DNA from: Diphasiastrum complanatum
Taxonomy: Eukaryota > Streptophyta > Lycopodiopsida > Lycopodiales > Lycopodiaceae
Direction of reading: 5' to 3'
Assembly: GCA_029204225.1 (NCBI GenBank)
Contig: CM055108.1
Location: 25,241,803-25,305,802, forward strand
DNA length: 64,000 nt
The position numbers and the translations under genes were made by a program. The notes under the pieces are model-generated. The model ran no database searches. It was not told the DNA's origin and saw only the letters and a program-made list of their open reading frames with translations. Below, in pieces: positions 1-32,725 of the stretch. Position 1 is the first letter of the stretch. The number at the start of each line of letters is the position of its first letter.

Positions 1-364
1 AGGCAAATTCTGCAAACTGAAGGGAAAATGTAAAAAGAAGAAATGATGCTGATCCACTTACGATTCTGTAGGCACACGCAATCTCTTACAATGGCAAGTT
101 TTCTTATGAATCGCCTTAAACTAGATATTGTGTTCTTCCTGATTGCAGCTTTAGCTGGTGGGATTCAGATCATATCCCCACAGGCTTCCAGAGTTATTTT
201 ATCCACAATTCTAAAAGATCTCAAGCAAGGAAACTCAAAGTTTTGCCAGCAATTGTGCAAAATTGTTTTGGGCATCACATCAAATAATCACTTTCTGACA
301 CTGGATTTGTCATTGAGGTTGATACTCATGTCAATCTCTTCAAATTTAGGGACTTCATTCAAGA

Positions 365-475
365 ATTAGTAAGTAGGAGAATAAGATCCAGTATATCCAC
401 AGAGTAAGTAGACCAGTGAGATCCAATATATCCATTAACTAAGTAGAACAGCCTAGATCCAATATATCCTTAGTT
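365..475. repeat. three imperfect tandem units around 'gatccaatatatcc'
   Basis: The motif 'aagtag...agatccaatatatcc' occurs three times in about 105 bp (near 376, 405 and 440) with small changes. This is a short degenerate tandem array with no obvious function. Confidence 0.6.
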
Positions 476-749
476 TCCATATTTTCACTCGGTGATCAAA
501 TCAGTTAATCTCATCAAAGGCTCATACTTTTGGACTTGTGGCTTATGGCTTGCCTAATTTTGGTATGTCTACCTCATTAAGAAAATGACATGTATATCTA
601 TGGATAGAAGAAGTACGAGAGGCCTTCATGTACACTTTGTGCTGCCAATGGTGACTACTTGTGGGGATGCATGACCGCATCCAAAGATCTAGAACACTTA
701 TAGTGCCAATAGTGACGTACACTGCATGCATGACCCCACCCACCCTTAT

Positions 750-920
750 CCAAAGATCTAGAATGCTTAAAAGGTTGGATCATGATTAGATCTAGAATGC
801 TTACAAGGTTGGATCATGATATTTTTATTATGATGTGTCATTCTCCACCATAGGATGAAGGTGGGTTTTGCAATCTTAGTCATCATTCTCCACCATAGGA
901 TGAAGGTGGGTCCTCCTTAT
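750..920. repeat. paired local direct duplications
   Basis: Two neighbouring duplications are visible. A unit beginning 'gatctagaatgctta' and ending 'ggttggatcatgat' is present twice, about 32 bp apart (from about 755). A unit 'attctccaccataggatg' is present twice, about 50 bp apart (near 841 and 888). They look like replication-slippage products. Confidence 0.7.
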
Positions 921-1204
921 CTTGGTCACACTCACAAGTTGGTTGAGTACTATATCCTTGAATGTTCCAATTAGCCTTCCAAACAAGACATGTAAACAAT
1001 TAGCTCTTGACTCTTGGGACCATAGACCAACTTGCCACTAGGATGCCTTTGACCATAGTCATTGCCTTTGTCCTTAACACTTTGAGTACCATAAAGAACG
1101 TTTATGTCTTTTGCTCATTAGTGTCACTTAGGTAAGCCATGAATAGCGAAGATTTGTAGGTCACATGGAAAGAGACCCTTTGTAGGTCACATGGAAAGAA
1201 CGGC

Positions 1205-1350
1205 ATCATATGAATCACTAAGGCCTTATTTCCACCCCTAGGGGATCTATTTAGTAGGTGCCTCCACCAACAATGAATCAAGGCCTTATTTCCAACCCCT
1301 AGAGGAAAATAGGGGATCTATTTAGTAGGTCCCTCCACCAACAATGAATT
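1205..1350. repeat. about 65-bp imperfect tandem duplication
   Basis: The block containing 'aaggccttatttcca', then 'ggggatctatttagtagg' and 'cctccaccaacaatgaa' occurs twice in a row (about 1213-1275 and 1276-1348). A further looser duplication, around 'ccaatcatcatg', links about 1372-1432 with 1521-1577. Confidence 0.7.
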
Positions 1351-4179
1351 TGTAGAAACATGGCCTTTATGATTGGTGGAAGGTGGGGGCCAATCATCAT
1401 GGACTTTTGTTTACAATGATTGGTAATGGTGGTGGTCTATTCAACATATCTTCCACCCTTATAAAATTATTGCAACCTTGGACTTTTCAACAAGAGTATA
1501 CCTAGGACTTCTCTTCACATGATTGATGGAGGGTGTGGGCCAATCATCATGAACTTTTGTTTATGATGATTGGTGGATCTATTCAAAAATACCTTCAAAC
1601 AATTATAAAGTTATTGAAATGTTGGACTTTTCTTCAAGTCTTTGGTGAATGGTGTGGGCCATGTGAGAATGTTAGAAACGGAGGAGGAGAGAGAGTGGAT
1701 TCATCATTCAAGCATGGCCTCAAGGATATAGTGATTTTTACCAACCTATTATACCAAATATTAATGATAGTATCAAAAGTGAGCATTAGCTCTCACTTGA
1801 AACTTAAGTCTTATGCTCTACTTCATCATGGCTACAAGCTATTGCTTATACTCCTACTTCATACTAGATTTAGGAACTTTCTGTTAATTCATCCAATGCT
1901 AGGAATAATGCTTCTTGGTTTCCAATGCTAGGAATAATGGCCAAATAATAGTCGAAACTGGGAACATCTTGTGCATGACCATGCAAATGATAAAAGAAGT
2001 GCGATAACTTAGTTTATTTGCCCTAATCTAACCATGAATAAATATTGACTTGACTTGACTTGATTGAAGTTGAGTTTCCAAATTTAATTTAATGGTTCAA
2101 ACTCAAGCTGATGATAATTCATCATGACCACAATGATGTCTATAGAATAATAGAGCAAATGCTTAGAAAGCAATAATTTGGGACAAGGAGCCAAAGAGAA
2201 AAAGACTCAAAATTTGGAATTCTTCACATTAGTGTGGCCACATGCACACTCTACAGGTCAGGTACAACCCCAATATAGGACTCCACTTTTGGAATTGGAG
2301 GCCTCGTCTAACACATGCATTGTTGGGCACTTCCAAGATGTGCCTTAATGACTATACTTATTAGTTACCAAGGATTTTTATATGTGACAAGTGAGAGAGA
2401 GACATGTTTTGGCATACTAGTTAAGGATCAAACACTAGTTTAGTAATCTCTTGGAATAAGCCTTACCCATTAAATCAAGGAGTGCTAACAAAATCAAAAC
2501 ATAAGGATGAATTTAAATGAATGTCTATGCACCTTGTTCCTGCCATAGCAAAATAGATTGCTGGTCCTTGATCCTCTCCCATGTCAACACCAATAGGTTG
2601 CTGGTATTAGGTTATTTTAAAATTTGGGTGTTTCTTGAAGACAGTCTCTCATCCCCATCTTGTAGAATGAATGAGCTACTTGATTGGAGCTAGTACATAG
2701 AAACAATCTTGATTAAGATGTTACTTTCCACTCAAACATCATACTTAGGTGAAGTACATGCTAGGCCCTAATTCTCTCATAGAACCTCATGGATTCATAT
2801 CCAAAAGGTGGAGACCTCAAACTTTATTACTTCTGAATCATGCTTTGATAGCTCTCAAATGGTCATTCTTAACTTTGAAAACTTCTAAGAAGCAAACCAT
2901 TTACATCATGAACAAAACCCTCAAGGCCTATATCAAATAAGCCATTATGCAAGTAACATATAGTCCTACCAAGCTTCTCATTAAATGGATTACAAGTCAT
3001 GACATCCTTAAAATAGTAGTAAACTTGTACAAGATTGTTATGAAGGATATCTTGTCTCACATTCAATTAGCTAGAAAATTGAATGATACCTCTTATCTAT
3101 ACAAATTAGAGCTTATGCTCAGGAGACATGACCATCATAATAAAACCAAGCACTTGTTAATAGAAGAAAGCCCATCTAGTTAGCCAATGGTGATTTGCCT
3201 TCACCTTTGTTTTACTTATTCAAGTCAAATCTCTCAAAAAAATCACATGAAGTCCTTGAATTCCAACCTAAGGCTTAGACTTTATTTCAAATCATATTTA
3301 GATAACATTTCTTGTATCTTTCTCTTTTAGAAAGTGCCTCAAATGTTTTTGCAAAGCTTCTTTTACGCTCTCTCTTAAAACGAGGAAAAAAACCAATTTG
3401 CCCAACACATTATTTATGCATGTTTGAGCTATGAATGACCATAGGTTTGCTAGCAAGATGGATAAATAATAAGGTTGCTTTGCAACCTTTAGAAGAAAAG
3501 TGCATTTCCTATTTTATTCCTCGTAAATTTGACAAAGGTGATGCAAATCTCTTAGAAGCAAAATGGGTTTAACATCGATAAATTTTGAGGCTATATTTTG
3601 GTATTTTACTAGCATTGTCTAATGTCCACTCACCACATGTAGATTGAGCTTGGGGCTTGGGTCTCCATTGCCATAAGTGACATTCTTATCCAACTCAAAA
3701 CTAGTGGAGGGCATTTAGAAGTATTTTTAACATGCCCCCCATGGTAATTAGTTGGATAATAGTGTTTCTGGTGATAGCTATGACCTAGGCAATACTTCTA
3801 GTACATAGACTAATGTAGAGAAGTTTTTGTCAACATAGAACAATTGCAAGACATATCATGACTTCTCAAAGCAACATGACCTAAATTATGAATCTTGGAA
3901 TGAATGAAAACATTCAAAAGCATGTTATGGCCCATAAAAAGTGCACATTATGGCCCATAAAAAGTGCATAAATAAGTCATAGGAGGATAATATAGCCTTA
4001 AAGAGTCAAAAAGTGTGGGCCATACAATGTGTTGCCATTTTTTTATGCTCTAAAAAGTATTTTGAGAGAAATTTTTGTGAGGTTTAACCATGATTGACAT
4101 CACCATAAGTTTATGGGTGTACTTACGGGAAAGTTCACAAGACAATCCATTTGTCCAAAATTTAAGGATTTAGACAAAA

Positions 4180-4209
4180 ACACACACACACACACACACT
4201 CTCTCTCTC
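4180..4209. repeat. compound (CA)n(CT)n microsatellite
   Basis: An uninterrupted CA run passes directly into a CT run over about 30 bp. Confidence 0.9.
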
Positions 4210-4439
4210 ATATACATGACTTTCAATAGAATCATTATAATGGATTGGAATTAGGTGAAATTTGATGATGAGGCTATATAGATTTGTATGGAGATTTTCA
4301 TGGCATTTTTTGGTGACATGAAATCATAGATAACATCTTCACTTAGACCTTTCACTTGTGGCAAAGGATCTTTCACTTGTCACCCATTTTTTAAATTTTA
4401 ACAAATGAGTGATGAGCCAAGGGGAGCGTAAACGGCACC

Positions 4440-4535
4440 ACCACAAAGTAGTGTGGCAGCCATCCCTCTGTGGTGGGATGGCCTTACTGCCCATCCCACC
4501 GGGGATGCGCTCTGCACCCTTGTGAGGGTGCAGTT
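4440..4535. repeat. two adjacent perfect short hairpins
   Basis: GCCATCCC (4459-4466) pairs with GGGATGGC (4475-4482). CTGCACCCT (4512-4520) pairs with AGGGTGCAG (4525-4533) across a 4-base loop. This block is GC-rich against AT-rich surroundings and lies about 0.9 kb upstream of the asparagine synthetase start. It may be the remains of a small inverted-repeat element; no function is shown. Confidence 0.5.
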
Positions 4536-5020
4536 TACACTCCCCCATGACTCCATGAGCCATGAGCCACCCCCTTTATAACTTGCATGATAAATGTGGA
4601 AGAGTTCATGGGATCGGGCCCTAACTTCGAGGAAGCTGACCCTTCGGAAAGTCCTCCTGGCAGCCTGCAGGGCTTCAGTAAAAAATCTTTGCGCGTCAAG
4701 ATTGACATTTTTCATGATGCTTTGACGTTCAAACTTCAAAATGGGGGCTGGATTTCAACACTCTAAATTTAAACGGCGAACCTTTCTTTCAAGTTGACGG
4801 GCTAGCTTCCAAACTGGTGCGTAACCTTTTACATATAAAATTAAAGATATTTTTCAAACCCATTAAAGAAAATTAATTTTTTTTGACTCTCGTCTAAATT
4901 TCTACTTTAAAATCGATTTCTGAAAAAAATAACAATTTCTTCAATTAGTCTTTCAATTGACCGTGCTTAATTTCTGGCCTTTCTGTGAAAGGCTAGTGGA
5001 ATTTCACGCCCTGCAACTTC

Positions 5021-5200
5021 GACGTCGCTGTCTGTGTACCTGGACTGCACTGGCCTCTGTCCCAATTTCCAAGCAAATCAAAACACACCTCCTCAGCATT
5101 AGGGTTTTACCCTAATCGACCTCATTTTTAGCAGGACAACCCTAATTCGACCTTAGGGCTAAATGGTTGGATCTTTTCCTGTGAGCCAAAGCCCACGTGG
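5021..5200 (+). promoter_or_regulatory. proximal promoter of asparagine synthetase: C-box, telo-box palindrome, G-box
   Basis: Seen directly: GACGTC at 5021-5026 (C-box core), a perfect 8+3+8 palindrome ATTAGGGT-ttt-ACCCTAAT at 5098-5116, a further AACCCTAATT at about 5138-5147, and CCACGTGG at 5193-5200 (G-box/ABRE core). Plant bZIP factors bind ACGT cores, and Arabidopsis ASN1 is a known bZIP target under sugar and dark regulation, so the arrangement fits a nutrient-responsive gene. I see no convincing TATA box close to the likely transcript start. The assignment as promoter comes from position, 250-430 bp upstream of the start codon. Confidence 0.5.
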
Positions 5201-5279
5201 CAGATGATTTCGAGGGCCACTAGCCGGTGACCCGATCTTTAGGGCTCGAAGAGCCCATGACCCAGATTTTAGGGTTCTT

Positions 5280-5299
5280 ATGCCGTGGCTTCACAGAGT

Positions 5300-5337
<38 letters not shown>

Positions 5338-5455
5338 CTGTGTTGGTTCTGTCAGACACGAAGAAAATCAAAGCGCCTTCGGTAAATTTTCTGTCAATCC
5401 ATCGATCGATCGATCAATCTGGCAGCAAGAGCCAAGGCAAAGCAAGCCGAGCACA

Positions 5456-5471
<16 letters not shown>
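5280..5471 (+). promoter_or_regulatory. upstream ORF overlapping the asparagine synthetase start
   Basis: An ATG at 5280 opens a 63-codon frame that reads through the CT tract as Leu-Ser repeats. It ends at 5471, 13 bases beyond the main ATG (5456-5458) and out of frame with it. If the transcript starts upstream of 5280, this overlapping uORF would be expected to reduce initiation at the main ATG. If transcription starts downstream, it is irrelevant. The transcript start cannot be located from sequence alone. Confidence 0.35.
5303..5334. repeat. (TC)16 microsatellite in 5' leader
   Basis: Sixteen perfect TC units lie about 120 bp upstream of the asparagine synthetase ATG. CT-rich tracts are common in plant 5' leaders and near start sites. 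Length variation here would change the Leu-Ser repeat of the overlapping uORF. Confidence 0.95.
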
Positions 5472-26142
<20,671 letters not shown>

Positions 26143-26420
26143 AATTACACTCTCTGCATCATGAGATCAGTTGGGGCGGGGCTTCTTTGGTAGGACGCAG
26201 ATGAATCACCTGTGACCTTATGGGAAGCTTAACTTGTGATTTGCTGAGAGATCAAATTGCTATACATGTAAGGAACTGATTTTAGTGAGTTTGTAATGGA
26301 TTATGTAGTGTTGGAGTTATGTAAATGTATACATGCTCCATTTTCTATATAAAATTAAGATCAAATCTGCTTTTGTATATATCTTAGTTCTACAATAATC
26401 ATAAAGTGAACAGAATATGA
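26143..26420 (+). other. probable 3' UTR of asparagine synthetase
   Basis: The AT-rich sequence after the stop includes possible poly(A) guiding motifs ('tatataaaattaag', 'aataatcataaagtg') near 26345-26405. No canonical AATAAA was seen, so the end is approximate. Confidence 0.4.
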
Positions 26421-29020
26421 ATGTTGTCATCATGTTCAAACATAAAATACTCTTTATCTTCAAGTTTTTCAGTTTTGCATCCTTTTTGGCCTTGTCTTCC
26501 AGAAGCATGACTAGTCAGGTTTTGTGAAGCTGATAGAATAGGGCTAAGAAATAGACCTCTAAGGTGAGAAACTTCATGAGCCTGCCCTTTTCAGGCTTGC
26601 AAGACCAATATCAATATTGTGTGATCTAGCCATTCTTTTGAGAGGTTTAGTTTTGCATAGAGTATTGACTATAAAACACTGGATAATGAGAATTGGTAAC
26701 GGAAACTTTTTGTTTCCTAGCCTACACAAGCTCAAATTCCTTTCTAAGGCCATTATATCCTGACTTGTAAAACAGCATGTTTCAGTAATTTCCACTTTGA
26801 TTGATATTGTCCAGTGTTTTGAACTTGCTTTTTGCACATGTATGGTAAACTTTCATCAACATTAGTATGTACTTGTTCACCGGCCTACTTGGGTGAGCCT
26901 TGAAGTCCCAATTAAAACTGTTTGTCGTAAGTATTGTGGTTTCCATTTCGATTTTATGTACAAAGGATACTACTAGACATTTTGAGAATATTAGGGGGTC
27001 AAGATCACTGACCAGAAACATTCTGAGATATTTTCTGTTTCTGAAGTATGTTGTTTTGGCAGCATGAAATGACTTGATTTGATGTTCGATCATACATTAA
27101 CCTTTATAGAAGGTTAAAATCTGTGCTTGCCTTTTTGAATTTGCGTATGGAAGTGGTTGTACTAGTTTAACAACTTTGCAAATTATGTAAATCACATGCA
27201 GATTTGCATAAGCTGTAGGTCCATAGTTTGTGCTACTTTTATTTGATTTTTGTATAGCTTAGAGGCCTGTGAAGATTCTTTCCATGCAGATTCATTCCAG
27301 TGGTTTGCATAATCTAACTCAAGTCCTAGACTTGAAGCATAACCCGACCTTAGGTCCAGTGCCAACTATCATATGCTAGCTTTGGGTTGATGACTCTTAA
27401 TTAACTCTAGCATATCCCTAGTTAGTTAGGGACACAACATATTTCCCTCCTTAAGAACATCTGTCTTCAGAAATGAAGCATAAAAAGAGAGGTGGTCTCT
27501 AAGCTCTTACAAGAATCATCATCCTTTGTTTGTCCGCTCAGAATCTAGATAAGTACTTAGAATAAAGGTGATATGTCAACCACCCTTCCTGTTGATTCAA
27601 AAGCATTTAGATAGGGAGACTGGATGATTTGGACCTATCATCCTCGGAATATAACAAATCTCCTGCATATGGAATGTCCCGACTAATCCATTACATGAAG
27701 GTCTGAATATATTAAGATCCTCATCAAAAAGTGTCAACTCGAACCTCAAAATAGATTCAAGTTTCTATCCACAATCCATCTTACATAACTTGAGTTTCTC
27801 GGGAATTTATAACCACTAAGTTGTTGATTTCTAAAAATCTGCCCTAGTGATTTGAATCATATCATCCCATTCAAACAATATTGGACATCCTCCAATGCAA
27901 TTTGATGTATCCACTACAAAAGCTGTAGAAAGTCCTCAATTAGTAGTCATTGTACACTTAAGCTATGATATCATACAATAACCCATATATTAGCATATTG
28001 GAGCTGTACATTAAGGCAATATGCTTATTTTTATCAAGCAACACTAATAAACAAAATTTCTTAAACTGTACTTATTGATCAACCCGTAATTGTCTAACTC
28101 ATCAGATCATAGATCACTAAGTTATCGCTCCATTTTTTTAATCATCAAAATTCATGAAATGTTCAGGTGATTCAATCCTCTTCATTTGAACACATTCTAG
28201 CATCAATTTTGATCTGAAGAAATCATTTGGCAAATCCATATTAAATTCCATTAGCTCCCAAATTTTTACTTCGATATAGATTATTTGTAGTACTATGAAG
28301 ACAATAGATTTTGTAATTTGTTCTTCATGCAGGTTGACTCATGCACATGTATGTCTTATGCTAGTTTACAAACTTAGTATTGAGAAAGTAAGAGGATCTC
28401 ACAAGATTTGAACACACAATTTTAAGATACATTTTAATTCTCTAACACATCTCACCCCTCCTTGTAAAATCATTAATTGGAATATCATATCAATATAATT
28501 CATATATCTTTCAAACTAAACATTTGGAATCATGCAATCAGTACACATTTGAGCTCTTTTGTATATCCTAGTCTTTGTACCAATTTCCTATCAAAAAATA
28601 TTTGGATCTTGGTTGAGTCCATTCAGAGGTAGGTAGATATTTGTTAAGTTAGCAAGGTAAAAACTTCACATTACATGTTAAGAACCTCACTCCTACTCTG
28701 ATACTACATAATAACTTCTCTAAAATCATCCAAGTCATAATTTTTTCACCTCAGAAAACAATTACAATAGATGTCATTCCATTTATTTTGATTAATTTTG
28801 TTATATCAACAATGCACTATTGATAACATTTCTAATGAAATATAGTCATTGAAATTCTCTAGAATCCCAATGATCCCTTGAGATGTGCTTGACATGCACC
28901 ACCAAAAGATAAGTTTTCTCAACCATTCTAACATCACCATTTGTTGTTGGAATAGATCTCAAGACTTCTTGTGCAAATGATATATATAGCATGGATGCAT
29001 CCAAATCCTAGAGTTTATGT
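26421..29020. other. intergenic, no gene recognised
   Basis: AT-rich. Near 28697-28711 the minus strand has 'agtatcagagta', resembling the retrotransposon primer-binding sequence TGGTATCAGAGC. Near 28453-28465 the minus strand has a purine run followed by TG. I could not align flanking LTRs, so no element is called. Confidence 0.5.
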
Positions 29021-29024
29021 CAAC

Positions 29025-29870
29025 GTTCACTTAAAAATCTCTATTCTTACCCTTTGTTTGGGATAAAAATCTAGTGCAATCATAGGACCAAAATAGCTTT
29101 ATAATATGTATCAACAATCTTGCATCTGTGCACATTATGGATACTAGCAAATATGCTTGGTTGTACACTATTCGATATGTTGGTGTGTACATGTATAGAG
29201 AGAAAGCCTGAAAAAAAGCTAGGAACAGAAAATTGTACACTTGGGAAGGTTGGTTAGTTGTGGCTGAGAAGGTTGGCCACAAATGTAGAAGTTTGAGATT
29301 CAAACCTGTGACCAAAGGTTTCTCAAGTGATCTAATGGGGTATACCCAATCAAGGCAATGTCTTTGTCTATATGCATTTATCAACCACATATAAAGGTCC
29401 AAATTACCTTACCCTCTAAGTTGTCAATGCATAAACCATGAAAACTATATCTTCATGCATGTCCTTAGCCAGTTTAGCTACAACTAAAGCCTTTTATATA
29501 GTAGTTCTACTTCCTACACTATCTAATTTGGTCATTTGACGGCTTGGCACCGTCAAGTGACTATTAAGATAAATCCGACTTTCATAATAAGCACTCTTTA
29601 GATGGGCAATAAAAAAGTTGGCCACTTGCAACATATGTTGAGACAACATATCAAGAGAGAAAAAGAGCTGCATCAACTCATCGTCCAAAGCAAAAACCTG
29701 AAATATGAAAACTACACCATGTCTATCTAAGGTTTCACAAGGTTGTTTGCAAAAATATAGATAGGTTTGTGGCATCTCTTATAAGCTATTGCTTATAAGC
29801 AGAGGATTGGTGGAAAGTCATTTTCTTTACTTGAAGACATGGTATGACAACAATCAGCTACACCGTCATG
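29025..29870 (+). repeat. dispersed repeat R1, copy 1
   Basis: This segment matches 52650-53172 in the same orientation. Shared blocks include 'gtgcaatcataggaccaaa', 'gcatctgtgcacattat', 'tgagaaggttggccaca', 'ccaaaggtttctcaagtga', 'aagcactctttagat', 'gctgcatcaactcatc' (copy 1) and 'cttataagcagag'. Copy 1 has about 160 bp extra near 29415-29575. Identity by eye is about 80-85%. The type of repeat is unknown. A 'gttcaaacct' block recalls a tRNA B-box, which could hint at a SINE-like origin, but no A-box or tail is evident. Confidence 0.85.
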
Positions 29871-31380
29871 TACTTAGTAAATCACTTGCTTATCAATGCA
29901 TTAGAATATCCATTGTAACCTTTGTAGGCCCAAAAGGAGCTATTAACCTTAAGAACAAGGTGGTTCCCTCTTTAGGCCCTTCAAAGTAATCAATGAGGAT
30001 AATAGGCCAATAAGGGCCCAATGTAAACTAAATAAAACTTAATAAGGGATAACTATCCCTCAAGATAGTTATGTTTAGTTAAGCTAGAGCAATGTGTACA
30101 ACTAGGAGACATCAACTTTTTGATCTTTTGGCTCATTTGCAAGTGAGATAGCTCTAAGCTTCCTCTTGTGAATGTGAGCCTTGGAGATTTCCATTGCTAG
30201 GTCTCATGTGCCTTATCTACATGAATCCATTCTCATTTCCATTCGTTTGTATTCATTTTTGCATTCCTAATATGATTCTATGGAGATCCATGTGTTTATA
30301 GCTTTCTATGGATATGCTATCATGAATGGATTGCACTTTTCTTGCTACTAGCTTTAATTCCATTATTATGGCTATTAGTTTGGATTCGGCACATGAAATT
30401 TCTTGGTCTAAGATCCATGATTCATGATGATTCTATGTGAATTTCATTAGATTTGATGAGTTTATTGTTTTTGTAACTTTTTTTTTTGCTAATTTCTAAC
30501 TTTTGAATTTTCAGGTCTGTTCAGACTAACTTTTAACATTTAATTTTGTTTCTAATTTCTAATTCCATAAACTTCTCTAGTTTTGTTTTAGCTTTCATTT
30601 GCACCAATTTGCAAACAATTTGGGTAAAAGATGCAAAAGTTATTGTATTTTTCCAGAAGCAGTCAAAATAGGTGATTACAATTTGCCTTCCACTTTGTTT
30701 GAATTTTTCAGATCTGATTTAAGTTTCTAATTCTATTTTATTTACATAGGATTTTAGAGCATTGTCTTAGCTTTGACCCAATCAGTATTCAAAAAGTTAT
30801 GACAAATTTTGATTTCTAGCTTCAGTTTACTAGTTTTTCTTTCTTTAAAATTTATAGACCTGTTATGCTGTGAGTTTGACCTATCAAATCACCTTCAGTC
30901 ATTGATCTATTTCATAGGCTGATAAAACTTGTTGTTAGCTTTTCAAAGGTACCAAATTTTTTGTGATTTGGATCAATATTGAGAGAGTTATGATCAAATT
31001 AGTGGAAGTGGGTCAAATTTGACAAATTTTTGGAAATTCTCTTTTATTTTTTTCTCAAGTGAGAGAGAATCACTTCATTTCTTCAGCTTTGAAGTTTTGT
31101 TTCTTTTGTAAATTTTTTCAGCCTTTTATTTTAAAGGTTCACCAGGTTGTAACTTAAAAAAAAAAAAATCAACCTTTACCCTATGTTTGCCTATTAGGTC
31201 TAGGAAATGAGAATTGCAAAATTACAAAGAAAACCTATGTCAAAATTTTGAAACCTCCCCTACTGTCAAGACCCCTCTATTTCCCTAGCCCTAAGCGTGT
31301 CTGCACCCTAAACCTAATCTAGTTAAAAGTATTAAGAAAAGAGATTCCCTAGAATAACCCCTCTTCATGCGCCCTCCCCC
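29871..31380. other. T-rich non-coding stretch, possibly LTR/leader of the following gypsy relic
   Basis: No frame or motif recognised. It is T-rich and leads directly to a gag-like fragment at 31389, so it may be the leader of an old element. No primer-binding site or LTR pair was found. Confidence 0.35.
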
Positions 31381-31388
31381 TAAAAAAT

Positions 31389-31850
31389 GTGCTTCAACCA
31401 ACTCTTTCTAGATCCATTTATGCAGCCAATTTTATGGAGTTACACGATATGATGGATCATGCACTTGCTTTGGAAAACTTATCTACGAACCATACTAATG
31501 AATGGTGGAAAGACACTACTCAACTTAACCCTTATTGTTACAACCAACGAATGTCTAAATATGCTAGTCCTACTTTGATGGAGACATTGGAGAATTGGCT
31601 AGAAGATTTGGAATATAGCTTCTACTTTATAAGAGGTATTGGTGACAATGATATGGTTTTCTTTGCTTTATCGGGTTTTCAAGGACGTGTTCAGTCATGG
31701 TGAAACATCATTCAAGACTTTCTTCTTGTGAATTGATTAAATTTCAAAGCAGTTTGTAGACAGGTCTTCAATCGACCCGACTTCATCCATGATGGGGCAA
31801 GGGAGAAGGAAGAACATGAATGAAGAAGAGAGCAGAAGTATTGCGGAACA
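31389..31850 (+). pseudogene. gypsy-type gag fragment
   Basis: The frame 31389-31703 ends with a stop right after FFALSGFQGRVQSW. Preceding blocks are YASPTLMETLENWLEDLE and GDNDMVFFAL. This is the layout of the Ty3/gypsy gag core, where a 'WL..ie..F' helix is followed by 'a...L.g.A..WW'. Downstream frames continue as a degenerate KAVCRQVFNRPDF. Truncated at both ends. Confidence 0.5.
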
Positions 31851-32149
31851 GCTCTCCCGCTACGATCAGCTGCTAGATGCAAAAATAGTCTAAGAGAAAG
31901 CTTATGCTAAATGTAATCACAACTTTAAGTGTTCTAGTTGCCCAACAAGATCTTAAAAATTAATTTATACTCTCAAAAGCAAGAGTACAGTCCACCGAAG
32001 AGATTAGAGATGGTTTGTGTGTGGTAATACTGAAATCAGATTCAATGTGAAGTATAGTTCTGAAATAAATGGAAGAGCAGTATGATATTGTGAGTTCCTC
32101 AGGCGTCAAAGACAACCATCGTCTGATCAGAAACTGAGGAGTCGTAGAC

Positions 32150-32480
32150 GTCCATGTTCTGATTAGAGTGAGTACACAAGCGCGATTAAACATCGATGAA
32201 AGTGCATTCAATCACAACAAGCATTCATCTACGTTGTACACATATAAAAACGTGTTGTTGCTATATTACACTAATCACAATACAAATAGCAACTACAACA
32301 AAAAATTGACGGCATAATTGGGAGGCTCAAATAATGCGTCTCATGGATGAAGCAACCAAAAATCTGTGCTTGGACGATCTATTTGTAGATTCCATTCGTG
32401 TATTAATTACATTGAATGTTGTCACCTAATTAGGAAAGCCGTTATACTTGGAAGTATATGGCTTTTGTGACAGCTATACA
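32150..32480 (-). repeat. possible LTR-like sequence
   Basis: Read on the minus strand it has a TATA-like 'tttttatatgtgtac' followed by 'aacgtagatgaatgc' and a leader-like region, resembling a retrotransposon LTR. It lies downstream of the minus-strand copia relic at 33.4-34.6 kb and could be its 3' LTR, but no matching second LTR was seen. Confidence 0.25.
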
Positions 32481-32559
32481 TAGTATATACGGTCAATAAA
32501 TCAGTATCGTTGACGCGGACAAGGATGTCGCTAGAGTGTTTCTCGTTTACTTTAGACGA

Positions 32560-32725
32560 CCTTTGGAAATTTTCTCTCTCTTTGCATTTTTTGCAAAAAG
32601 CCGAAGGTGCTCTTAAAAAGGCGAAGATGTCTTGAAAACAGTTTAACTTGTGAAAGTAGATGACCTTCGGGAATTTTCTCTCTCTTTGCATTTTTCGGGA
32701 AATTTTGAAAATGCCGAAGGTGTTG
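32560..32725. repeat. about 98-bp spaced direct duplication
   Basis: The block 'ttttctctctctttgcattttt' plus flanking 'gacctt(t/c)gg' and 'gccgaaggtg' occurs twice (about 32564-32613 and 32662-32718), with inverted 'cttcgg'/'ccgaag' words at the edges. Likely tandem duplication. Confidence 0.7.

Larger units (their letters stand above)
1..4400. other. upstream intergenic region with local duplications
   Basis: No gene recognised here. Short reading frames (43-369, 1533-1931, 2749-3183) show no family motif. The 2749-3183 stretch is about 145 codons with a single stop at 2938-2940 and could be a decayed coding piece, but I cannot name it. Several imperfect local duplications are listed separately. 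The sequence is AT-rich and looks like ordinary plant intergenic DNA. Confidence 0.5.

Noticed and set aside
43..369. 108-codon frame at the window start
   Set aside because: No recognisable family, no splice or codon evidence; a chance frame cannot be excluded.
28200..29020. Possible TRIM-like mini-retrotransposon (primer-site-like and purine-tract-like words close together)
   Set aside because: The flanking stretches do not align as LTRs.
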